Shown: piece after piece, positions 47,557 to 64,000 of the stretch
Layout of the letters: each line of letters starts with the position of its first letter
Numbering within the stretch: the stretch's first letter is position 1
Program-made: the position numbers and the translations under genes
DNA from: Megalobrama amblycephala
Taxonomy: Eukaryota; Chordata; Actinopteri; Cypriniformes; Xenocyprididae
Assembly: GCF_018812025.1 (NCBI RefSeq)
Contig: NC_063045.1
Span: forward strand, 53,406,457-53,470,456
Length of the DNA stretch: 64,000 nt
Reading direction: 5' to 3'
The notes under the pieces: model-generated
Seen by the model: the letters and a program-made list of their open reading frames with translations, nothing else
The model's database searches: none
What the model was told of the DNA's origin: nothing

Positions 47557-48517
47557 CAGTGGTCGCCAAACCGTCGATCGCGATCGACTGGTCGATCTTT
47601 ATCACTGTTCCAGTAGCTCGCGAAAATAACAGAAATGAGAAAAAATACATTACATTTCTCCAGTCTTTGTACTGTATTTTTGTATTTATTTTTATGTTAT
47701 TTTCTGGAGCTACTGGGACAGACAGATAAAGGTAAATAGCCCACATTATGTCTGAGTCTGTAAACGGCCGTAAACAAGAGGCCAGAGACGCTGAAAGACG
47801 GACGCGAAAAGGAGACAATTCTGTAGCAGGCAGAGCAGCTCACTGTTCACGATGCTCGAAATATAGGAAGAAAATATAAATATTGAATTGGGGATGAGGG
47901 ATTATGAATTCAAAAGGAGATCAGTCTTCAGGAAGATTTCGATGGCAATGCCATTTTATTTTCCTCTTACCTCCGAATAAAGTAGCTAATTATTAGCGCA
48001 TTTCAGCTTTGTTTACAGGGGTAACGAAGGAAACGCTGTGTCACTGCTGCTCCATAAGCGCCACCTGCTGTCAGAGAGTGAATCTGCGTCTCATTCAGCC
48101 TGCTGTTTTTGTTTCATGTTTTTTTTGTGTGTAGCATTTATAATTTCACAAAGATAAAATCAGACCGTTCTGTTTTTGCTTTAAATCTTGAAATTAAATC
48201 TAATTCAAATAAAAAACAACTGCTCATGTAACGTGCGTAGCATCTTTGTTTGGATTGTGATTAAAAAGCAGTGGTTCCCTCTAATATGAAATGGCTATGT
48301 ATTTTTGTTTATTATAATAATATTAATAATAAATATCTGCAACCAGTATCAGAATCGGCCAATTTGCTTGTAAAAATAAATAAATAAATCAGAATCTACA
48401 CTGACCACGAAAAAAATACTAAATACAATCTGGGCTGTCTTTTTCTATCAAGTAGATCTTGTCTTTCAAAAAGGTAGAGGTCAGGGATCTTGGGCTTAAA
48501 AAGGTTGGTGACCACTG
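47557..48517. mobile_element. hAT element, 961 bp, 8-bp TSD
   Basis: The left CAGTGGTCGCCAAACCGTCG and right AAAAGGTTGGTGACCACTG are inverted repeats. The flanks CTCCAAAG (47549-47556) and CTCTAAAG (48518-48525) are an 8-bp TSD with one difference. It contains GATCGCGATCGAC near the left end. No transposase remains. Confidence 0.9.
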
Positions 48518-49029
48518 CTCTAAAGTCATATAAGGAACCTTGAACTGCAGCACTTTCATTACCAAAAGAGGACGTTTTAGGAACGTCCCGAATGTTCTGT
48601 AAAGGTTCGGAATTTTCGTCATCTTTAGAGAACTATTAAGGAACGTTGCGCAAGGTCCTGAGAACGTCGCCTTCTATGTGGGTATAACAATAATTTATTA
48701 ATATATTTAAATTAGTTTTCTGTCTATAAATATATCAAAACAGTTGTTCCCTTGTCTATTAAAACATGTATATTAAAGCGTCTTTGGTGTTTCCATGGTT
48801 TCTACAAAATAAATCCGGAAACCGAGGGTAACGCGGGTATGACGCAATTGACAGGCAACTCCCTCACACTTCCCGGAGCCTAGGTTAAAATTGTAATTTT
48901 CTCAAGATTTACAAATATTTGGAAACATTTGGGATATTGTTAGTACTCAAGTGAACAAAATATATAACACTGGCCTAGCGGTTTTTGGATATTTTACTGC
49001 AAAATTCTTACATATTGCACCTTTAAGTA

Positions 49030-49498
49030 ATCTAGCTTTTTATACTGGGGGTCCCTGTATAGTCCCAGGCAGAGAGTTTGGGTGGGGGTGTCCCTGCTGG
49101 TTCAGAGCTTTACATCAGCGGCTCCTCTAAAATTCGCTCGTCTAACCGCATCAGGTCAGTCCGTGTTTTACACGTTGCCTGGGAACAACAACAACGCCGT
49201 TTTAATACTCGGCACGACTCTTGCTCATTTCTGTCTAACGTCTACAACAGGAAGTACAGACACAAAAAGTCGTCCAAAACTGCAGAATATTAAAACATGC
49301 GATGAAAACAGTCTTTTATAATCGACAGATAGCGTTCAGCTGCGGGGAAGAGCCGGTGAGAGTATCCAGTCAGGAATCACCAGACTCTCTTAAGTGGAAG
49401 CGCGTGTCCGAGCGCTGGAGACGCACAGAGCGCGTGAGCTGGATACATCCGCGTCGGTTTGAACCGCACCTGATCTGAGGCACCACAGTAACATAGAG
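49030..49498 (+). promoter_or_regulatory. wscd1: CpG-rich probable promoter and non-coding exon 1 of wscd1
   Basis: CpG dinucleotides cluster here against an AT-rich, CpG-poor background, most densely at 49320-49470 (AAGCGCGTGTCCGAGCGCTGG, GAGCGCGTGAGC). A strong donor follows at 49498/49499 (CATAGAG|GTAAGAAGT). The next acceptor on this strand that leads into the coding exon is at 52013. The transcription start cannot be fixed from sequence. Assigning this exon to wscd1 is inference from position, orientation and the donor. Confidence 0.5.
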
Positions 49499-50546
49499 GT
49501 AAGAAGTAAGGTAACAAGATAATGTAAACGTTTCTTATCTCAGTATACACTCTAATAATATCTGTTGTGTAGCCTATCTGAACGCAGCCGTATGGATAAT
49601 TTAATTGTATTTATAAAGAGCATTTGGAAGCGTTTTTGTCAGTTAACTTACAGTTGTCTTTTGATCATAAGGATAACGGTTAATTATACAAATGTGGGCA
49701 AATTAATAAGCCTATATGAAGTGAACTACAGCTGCTGATGTTAGCTGAAACCCGCTCTGAGGACTCACTTGGTCAGATATGTCTAAACTACATGAATTTA
49801 GTTCATTTTCAAATGATTGACAGCTTGCGTCTGAAAAGTTTTAACATTGGTTTGGTGTTGTGGTCATAACTTATGGTATATTTTAACATTAAAGTGCATT
49901 TCCTTACTCTTTTATCATTTTGTTTTCTCTTGAAAATCTTTTTTCAAAATTTTTTCTGATTAGACTATTTTATGCCTTAATAATATAATAACATGCAAAA
50001 ACAGATGTAGAGTTTTGCAGAGATAAACAACTCCTCACCTCAAGACTAAAACTAAATGTAGATAATCTCTGATACACATGCTGAGTGAGGTGTTAAGCAA
50101 ATAACATAGAACAAATACCCAAAGAAAAGATTTGATGTGCCTATAGAGCTGGAGAGAGAAAATCAGTCAGATAATGTGCTGTTTTACAAACATGGTTTGA
50201 GCATTGATCATCAGATAGACCTCTCATTCCCATCAAGAAGAGAAAGGTTTTTCAATCAGTATGTAAATGATTTCATTTTCTATGTTAGGCTGCACAATTG
50301 ACTGCACGTAATGCAGTGTAGAAATGAGTGCTATTTTCCTGGAGAATCCTCTCGGCGTAAAGGCAGTTTTCCACAGATTCTACAAGACGAGCTGTCAAAC
50401 ATTTCAGAACAGATGATGAATTTAAACGAGCAATGCCATATGTTGTTTGCTTGGTTGTTATTTGTAGAGTCCTGATGGAAATCTGTTATATATTAGGAGA
50501 TAACATTGTCAAAATGATTGATCTTCTAGTAGCTGTTGCAAGGGAT

Positions 50547-51055
50547 TTAAAGGAATATTCCAGGTTCAATACAATTAAGTTAAATTGACAGCATTTGTCT
50601 GTTTCTTTTTCCCCGTTGTCTTCTTTTATTTCATTCTTTTTCTTTCTTTTTTAGTGAGGCACTTACAATAAAAAGTATATTTTTTGGCCAATTTTTGGAT
50701 GATTTAAAAAGAAGAAATGTGAAGCTTATAATGTTTAAAGGCAATTACATAAATTATTTTGATCAAACTTGTATTATTTGAGCTGAAAGGCTGTTTAAAT
50801 TATAATTGTTTTAGGATTTAGTGTTAATGGCATTGAGTTGTCTTGGCAATGAAGTTGTAAAATTGGTATACTTTTACTTTTTATTTTCATAATAAAATCA
50901 TTCTATTGTAACATTGAGCATTTTAAAGTTTACAATTTTGTCCATTCACTTCCATTGTAAGTGCCTCACTGTAACGTATATTTTTAAGGAGGGACAAGAG
51001 GATCAACATTACCATAACGACTGAAAATGTATTGAATCCTAAATATTCCTTTTAA
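50547..51055. mobile_element. TTAA-flanked LTIR element in wscd1 intron 1
   Basis: The left TTAAAGGAATATTCCAGGTT and right CCTAAATATTCCTTTTAA are inverted ends. Deeper matches include AGTGAGGCACTTACAATAAA against CATTGTAAGTGCCTCACTGT. It is 509 bp with no coding capacity. An internal fragment of the same family is at 1222-1300. Confidence 0.87.
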
Positions 51056-51613
51056 GTGTTACACTAATCAAATACTGTAATAGATTTCAGTTAATTTCAG
51101 TCGCAAAGTATACTAGTGCTTTTGGCAAAACATCTGATATCCTCAGACACTGAGTTACTTTATACGCTTTGCTACACTGACGAATCTGCACTGGATGTCT
51201 TCTCTCTGTCTGCAATATGAATGAGCTCCTTGATCTGTGATATGAAGTTCAGCAGGATGGACAGCTCTTTCCTCCCACAGGCAGAAATTTCTTCCAGCCC
51301 ATCACTCTGACAGACAGACAACTCACATCCTATAAACCACCAGGCGCAAATGAAGACCAAGAGACACAATTCAGCGATTCCTTCTTTAGATGTTTTCATA
51401 CCTTACCTGTGTTTCTGCAAGCAGGCTCTCTTCAGTTTTCCAAACATGTTTAATAAATCAAAAGGGAATATGGTATTTAGACTCTTATTGATTCATCACA
51501 TTAGTCCCAAAGGGCCACCACAAACTTTCTCACCATCTTCTGTCAAAAATGGAGAAATATGACAAGTGGTTCACATATATTGAGTTGCTTTCAGGTTTAT
51601 GGTTCAGATCTAA

Positions 51614-51932
51614 GGCCCTCTTTACACCTGGTATTAAGATGTGTTTTGGATCACAAGTAGACGAAGGAGACACATTCCTGTTCACACCTGGTGTTTTAAT
51701 CCGTTATCTTTGTCCACTTTCAAACTACTTCTGTCTTCTACTTCTGATTTCTTCGAGGGATTGATTTCGCATTTGACCGCATGAGCGTCTACAGTACGAA
51801 AGCAATCCTGACCTCTGGAAGTGGTCGAAAGCTCAAAACATTTTATACCCCTTTTAACACCTGTATTTAGTGTCGTCCACTTGTGATCCGATCGACCAAA
51901 ACGCATTTTAATACCAGGTGGAAACAGGGCCC
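51614..51932. mobile_element. MITE just upstream of wscd1 coding exon 1
   Basis: The left GGCCCTCTTTACACCTGGTA and right TACCAGGTGGAAACAGGGCC are inverted ends. GATCACAAGTAGACG pairs with CCACTTGTGATCCGATC inside. It ends 81 bp before the splice acceptor at 52013, so it sits in the branch-point-proximal part of the intron. Confidence 0.85.
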
Positions 51933-52013
51933 GAGTGAAGGGCTAAAATCTAAAGAGGAACATATTTTTATCTGATTTCATTCATACTGACAGGCCTTTT
52001 CTATTTATTTTAG

Positions 52014-52166
52014 GTCCTGTGAACTCGTAGATGCTGTAGAAACCAAGAGCTAAATCTTCTCTAAAGGATGAAGATCACAGTGCCTTCTAGAATGTATCTT
52101 CTCTTTAGTAGTCCTGTATAAGTCTAAGGATCTTGTTTGACATCCATCTGGATGGTTTGAACCAGG
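52014..52166 (+). promoter_or_regulatory. wscd1: wscd1 5' leader with three short upstream ORFs
   Basis: The exon begins after the acceptor CTATTTATTTTAG (AG at 52012-52013). Three upstream ATGs open and close before the main start: 52031-52039 (2 codons plus stop), 52068-52121 (17 codons plus stop) and 52152-52160 (2 codons plus stop). The main ATG at 52167 has an ACCAGGATGG context, with G at -3 and G at +4. Such leaders often damp translation; this is a general expectation and is not shown here. Confidence 0.6.
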
Positions 52167-59930
<7,764 letters not shown>

Positions 59931-60150
59931 GGATACAGGAGTGTAGCTGCTGCCCCCTGCTGGAGGGAGGACACAGAACCACAAAGTGCCTGAGTAAAAA
60001 AACACAACTGACATCTCTCAAAGCCTTTGAAATGCTGTTTGTTTGTCTGTTTTATGTGTGCTTTTTGTTTGTGGTTGATGTATTATTGGCAGTGTGGAGA
60101 CTGTGTCTAGTTTGTATGTTATAATTAAACTCATTAATTCTCATAGTATC
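59931..60150 (+). terminator. wscd1: wscd1 3' UTR with ATTAAA polyadenylation signal
   Basis: ATTAAA at 60124-60129 is the common variant signal, followed by T-rich sequence at 60130-60165. No canonical AATAAA is closer to the stop. This gives a short 3' UTR of about 220 bases. Longer forms are possible. Confidence 0.55.
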
Positions 60151-61972
60151 AGTTTCAGTCCATTTTAATATCCTCAAGTAGATTACACAATACTACGGCA
60201 TTTCAAGTACCTTAATAATTAAAATCCATGTATGTATTTATTTGAAAATTACTGCTTGTCAACTGTGTTTCTGGTGTGTTTTTGGAATCTCAGGGTCAGC
60301 ATCTTCAGTGGACACAGATGCATTAATTCCAGATAGATGCATCAGGAAAAAAATGTTCCTTTTTAATCAGAGATAAGACATTGTGCTCTTATATGACAAA
60401 CGGCATGTGTCCTTCAGTCATTTTATTGCTATAATGAATGAAAAGCAAAAATTTTAAAGGCTACAACACTCACATGAGCTAATTACAGTAACAGAAATGA
60501 ATATATTTTTAATAAAATCTGAGCGATTTCTGTTCCTCCATTGATGGCTATCACTTTGAGACTTCAAACTGTTCACAAAGAGATCGTAAACTAATCCATA
60601 TGAATTGAGTAGTTTAATCACAATCGCTTTATATGATGGACAGATTGAATTTAGGCTTCCTTCTTTCTCCAAAGTGGCAATCAGGAAGACACCAATTTCA
60701 AAGTCAAATGTTTTATTTTGCTGGCTACTAAAGGATGGTAGCATGCTGTGATGTTTCTGATTTTCTAGATAGTTAGTTGGTACATTAGTCCTTCCATTTG
60801 AGTGCTTCAAAATGATAATAAGTGCTTAATGTCACTGCAGCTTGAAAGAAAAATGCTCTGACTGCGGAATTACTCAGTGAAAGACAGTTCTTTTGCACAT
60901 AGCTACATTTAAAGAGAAGAGCTGTTCACAGAGGACCAGCATGCTCCTCTATCAATCTTGGCTGTTTTAAATCATTTATCTTTTAAACAAGCCAGACTAA
61001 TGTCTTTGATCGCAATGTTACAAACTTGGCATCTTGATTAAGGGACATTTGAATGCAACTGAAGTAGGTTTTAAATAATCCATTAAATAAAATAATTATT
61101 GTCATAAATCTGACTTCAAAAATACCTTGCCTACAAACTCAGAATGTGGAATATGCAGTCATATAAGTAAACAATAATGATAAATATTTGTATTTGCTAC
61201 ATATTTTAATATTAACCATTTCAATAATTATATTATAATTCAAAATGAGCACTATAATATAATGAAATATTTGTGATTTATCTTAACAAAAACAAACAAA
61301 CAAAAACAAAACAAAAAACAGAATTTGAAGCCAAGTAAACGGTGCAAAGCTTTAAAAGGCTGTCAAAGAAATATGATGCTTTTTGCAGGCAGATGGTGTA
61401 GTTACAGCATCTACCAGCAGGGGCTAACTGGGCCAAACCTTGAACCCTTGAGATTTGCATTTAAAGTTACAAGTGAAAAAAAAAAAAAAGTTACAGAAAG
61501 ATTTCAGAGCATTCTCCATAAAGTCTGCTATTAAAATATGAGCACATTCCTCGACTCTCTCCTGCAGGGTGCTTATATGAATCTGAGAGAAAGACTTAAA
61601 TAACTTTGGCATATGGCTGCTCTGTTCTCTGCCAAACAAATCCAAGACACACGTCAAGCAGTCCGTCCATCTGTTAAACATTGCGTGATGGTAAGCCTGC
61701 TGGAACAATCTATCACCCTGTGATACAATTCAGTGATTTCATAATGTCCTGCTGTAATTTTCCCCCTGCAGAGCATCAGTGTGTTTTGGAACTAGAGAAA
61801 CAGATCTATGAATCATCTAAATGTTTTAATCAAAGGAATTCTGGAAATGATAGTTTTTCATGAGTGATTATGAGTACATTGAAATTACAGACACAAACAA
61901 TATTTATGAATCTGTAAAATGAGGAAAGTCATGAAATTGTCAAACATGCTTTACGAATCTTTTGTTTAGAAT
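60151..61972. other. Intergenic 3' of wscd1, no gene seen
   Basis: AT-rich unique sequence with short A-runs (61291-61318, 61476-61490). No exon or RNA gene was recognised. Confidence 0.45.
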
Positions 61973-62093
61973 CAGTGGTTCGGAGCACGAAAGTCACATG
62001 ATTTCAGTAAACAAGGCTTCGTTACGTCATAAGTGTTTCGAAATTTCAATGGTTCATGTGACTTTGGCAGTTTGATACACATTCCGAACCACT
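61973..62093. mobile_element. hAT MITE, about 120 bp, palindromic
   Basis: The left CAGTGGTTCGGAGC and right ATTCCGAACCACT are inverted. AAAGTCACATGATTTCAGTA pairs partly with GGTTCATGTGACTTTGG. This is a familiar fish MITE by recall. The TSD is not clear. Confidence 0.75.
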
Positions 62094-62319
62094 TATTTGA
62101 AATGAAAGATTTGTAAAGCTTCAAAGCTTCATGAAGCAGTGTTTGAAATTGCCCATCACTAAATATTGTTAAATAAAGTTGTTATTTTGTTTTTTTGGCA
62201 CACAAAAAGTATTCTTGTCGCTTCACAACATTAAGGTTGAACCACTGTAGTCACATGAACTGTTTTAAATATGGCTTTAGTACCTTTCTGGGTGTTTGAA
62301 AGTGTAAATTAACTTGCTG

Positions 62320-62469
62320 TCAATGCAGGCCTAACTGAGCCATCGGATTTTATCAAAAATATCTTAATTTGTGTTTCGATGTTGAACGAACGTCTTACAG
62401 GTGTGGAACGACATGAGGGTGAGTAATCAATGACAGAATTTTCATTTTTGGGTGAACTAACCCTTTAAG
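62320..62469. repeat. Right-end fragment of the 7568-8307 LTIR family
   Basis: GGAACGACATGAGGGTGAGT...TTTTTGGGTGAACTAACC then CTTTAAG. No left arm is visible. Confidence 0.78.
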
Positions 62470-62815
62470 TGAACATAAACAGAAAGAAAACGAGTGTGTA
62501 TCAGTGTATTGGATCCGCGCATTAGCTCTTAAAGTGACAGCAGCCTAATAAACCTGCTGCCGTCTGTGTAATTAATGTTAATCAAACAACAAAAGACAAA
62601 GATAAAATCATTCACTGCTCTTGACTGAGTAACTTCTATAGCTTCAATAAGAATCGGTGTTTATTTAATTAATACAGTGAAGACTAAGCAGTTTTATTTT
62701 TACATTTGATTATTCAATTTCTGTTTTGTACATCATCGTATCGAATATCGCATTATTTATTAAAAAATTATCTCTTATCACACTTTTTTTTAAAATATCG
62801 TGCAGCTCTAGTTAG
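62470..62815. repeat. Fragment with hAT-like TCGTGCAGCTCTAG terminus
   Basis: The right terminus AAATATCGTGCAGCTCTAG resembles the TAGAGCTGCACGAT end of a common fish hAT family. Bases 62515-62610 are related in inverse to 41130-41215 (GACAGCAGCC...TTAATCAAACAACAAAA against TTTTGTTGTTTGATTAACAC...GACTGCTGTCACTTTAAG). This indicates that the same family lies inside the 39963 hAT nest. Confidence 0.6.
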
Positions 62816-63489
62816 CATCTAAAATTTTGCATCTAAATAGCTTCTAAAAATGTAGTTGTTGCAAAGAAGCTGGTTGACCACTTTTCTATACACATAAGTA
62901 GTTCAATAATGTGATGATGATTCAGATGCTTTGAGTGTCTCTTAGAATCTGTCTCGGCTCACCTCTCTGTCCTCTAGACTCCCATTCTGACAGAATAAAT
63001 CAATCCTAGTAAGGCTAATAAAGCACAAGCACCATTTAGACTGTTATAGTCTCAGACAGACGCAAAGAACACGTCGGTCCAAACAAGTGTGTCTGTCATA
63101 AATATAGCCTGAAACTGGCAGCTTTCAGATTTGTTGAAACAAAAATCCCACAGCTTGTTAATGGCTGAACATGCAGTACCAAGAGGTGTTTAGAGAGGTA
63201 GAAGAGGTGAAAGAAGAGACAGTAAGGAACTGACATTCATTAACACAAGACTCTAACACTTTTTTTCCACTGAGTAAGGCTTATAAAGCTCTGAGGACTG
63301 TGATGAGAGCCTGAAAGAGGCTATGCTAGTCACCTTGATCAAGGGCACAAGATGACATAAAGTAAGTCTTCATTAGGATTCCTGTCAGCTCAATGTTTCA
63401 TTCTGCTCTACTCGGCTAAACTGTCCTCTCAACCATAACTGTTTTTTATTCACTTTAAATGCCACAAATATATTTGACCAAAAAATTAA
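62816..63489. other. Unique sequence, no gene seen
   Basis: No exon, RNA or repeat was recognised. Confidence 0.4.
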
Positions 63490-63612
63490 AAAATGAAGCT
63501 TTATAATGGGAGTGAATGGTACCCTATATTTTGAAGTCAAAAAAAGCGCATCCATTCATCATAAAAGCAATCCATATGGCTCCAGTGGGTTAATAAAGAC
63601 CTTCTGAAGTGA
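63490..63612. repeat. Internal fragment of the 7568-8307 LTIR family
   Basis: GCGCATCCATTCATCATAAA, AGCAATCCATATGGCTCC and AAAGACCTTCTGAAGTGAAG match 7750-7800 and 8065-8110 of the complete element. Confidence 0.72.
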
Positions 63613-63616
63613 AGCG

Positions 63617-64000
63617 TAGGGTTGCAAAATTCTGGGAATTTTCAAAGCTGGAAACTTTCCATGGGAATTAATGGGAATATATGGGAATTAACGGGAATTA
63701 ATGGGAATAAACAGGAAATTTGCAAAATTGCAGGTTAGCCTATAACAGGGTACTTAAATGTAGTTGAAAAAAACATCTTGCAACTTAATTTTGGTTAAAA
63801 CAACCATATTTAATGTAATTTTAGTTTAATTTTTACCCTGCACATTCCTCACACAGCACACTACTTACTGCAGGGCTATTGAGGCCACACACCCTGCATG
63901 CACTGTGCATTCCCCCAGTCCATAACATGCACATTTGATAAAAAAAAAAAAAAAGACAGAAAAAAAACTGTAATATTGTGAAACATAACTACAATTTAAA
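63617..64000 (+). mobile_element. hAT-like element, left part, cut by window end
   Basis: The start TAGGGTTGCAAAATTCTGGG is followed by GGGAATTAA(T/C)GGGAATTAATGGGAAT-type tandem words at 63660-63715. The right end would lie beyond 64000. The TAGGGTT start is hAT-like, but the class is from recall. Confidence 0.6.

Larger units (their letters stand above)
46925..48684. mobile_element. Single GAACGTT block, TATA-flanked, split twice
   Basis: It runs from ACCCCAGTAGAAATTTTACA to GCCTTCTATGTGGGT, with TATA on both outer sides. This is the monomer of the unit that occurs as inverted pairs elsewhere. It is interrupted after GATGTGGAGTTCT by a retroposon tail and after TGTCCCTCCAAAG by a hAT element. 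Removing both leaves about 570 bp. Confidence 0.8.
46303..49026. mobile_element. TTAA-type element carrying three nested insertions
   Basis: The left TTAAAGATGCAATATGTAA and right TTACATATTGCACCTTTAA are inverted, with TTAA at both limits. GTCCGCTAGAGGTCGCTAGA follows the left end. Inside sit the GAACGTT block (46925-48684), which is split by a retroposon tail (47036-47263) and a hAT element (47557-48517). Without these the element is about 960 bp. The right end lies only about 470 bp upstream of wscd1 exon 1. Confidence 0.85.

Noticed and set aside
47405..47818. 137-codon minus-strand ORF, the longest minus-strand ORF upstream of wscd1
   Set aside because: It crosses the boundary between the GAACGTT block and the nested hAT element, so it is a junction artefact with no recognisable domain.

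Overview
The window looks like nuclear DNA of a teleost fish, most probably a cyprinid (carp, goldfish or zebrafish relatives). It is AT-rich, has spliced genes with canonical GT-AG introns, and is packed with short non-autonomous DNA transposons and MITE-like inverted repeats of the kind common in cyprinid genomes. Nothing bacterial, phage or organellar is visible. No rRNA, tRNA or CRISPR array was recognised.

The only protein-coding gene I can support is wscd1 (WSC domain-containing sulfotransferase 1), on the + strand. It has a probable non-coding first exon in a CpG-rich stretch ending at 49498, and eight coding exons from 52167 to 59930. The exons give, in order, a type II membrane anchor, two cysteine-rich WSC domains and a PAPS-dependent sulfotransferase domain. 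All splice phases agree. The exception is the end of coding exon 1. There the frame that resembles vertebrate WSCD1 is broken by what looks like one extra T near 52480. An earlier donor at 52413 would bypass the break and keep the frame.

Upstream of wscd1 (1-49000) I see no gene. The region is a mosaic of nested repeats. The largest are two related composite elements: element I (8901-14375, second copy 34366-37555) and element II (14391-21976, partial copy 29706-32006). Element II is built from blocks full of GAACGTT/AACGTTC motifs arranged as inverted pairs. Later insertions can be ordered by their target-site duplications (TSDs): a 3.1 kb element with 228-bp inverted arms (16537-19618) holds a hAT element (17588-18695), which holds a GC-rich MITE (17846-18313). 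A 4.4 kb hAT element (39963-44349) and a TTAA-type element (46303-49026) are also heavily nested. TTAA-flanked families with AAAGGTGC-like ends recur throughout.

The wscd1 introns also carry transposons (50547-51055, 51614-51932, 53360-53665, 55151-56239, 57725-58830), but no coding exon is interrupted by one. The 3' flank (60150-64000) has repeat fragments and, at the very end, a hAT-like terminus cut by the window edge. I found no intact transposase or reverse transcriptase; every transposon here appears non-autonomous or decayed. Repeat classifications rest on termini, TSDs and recall, not on a database search.
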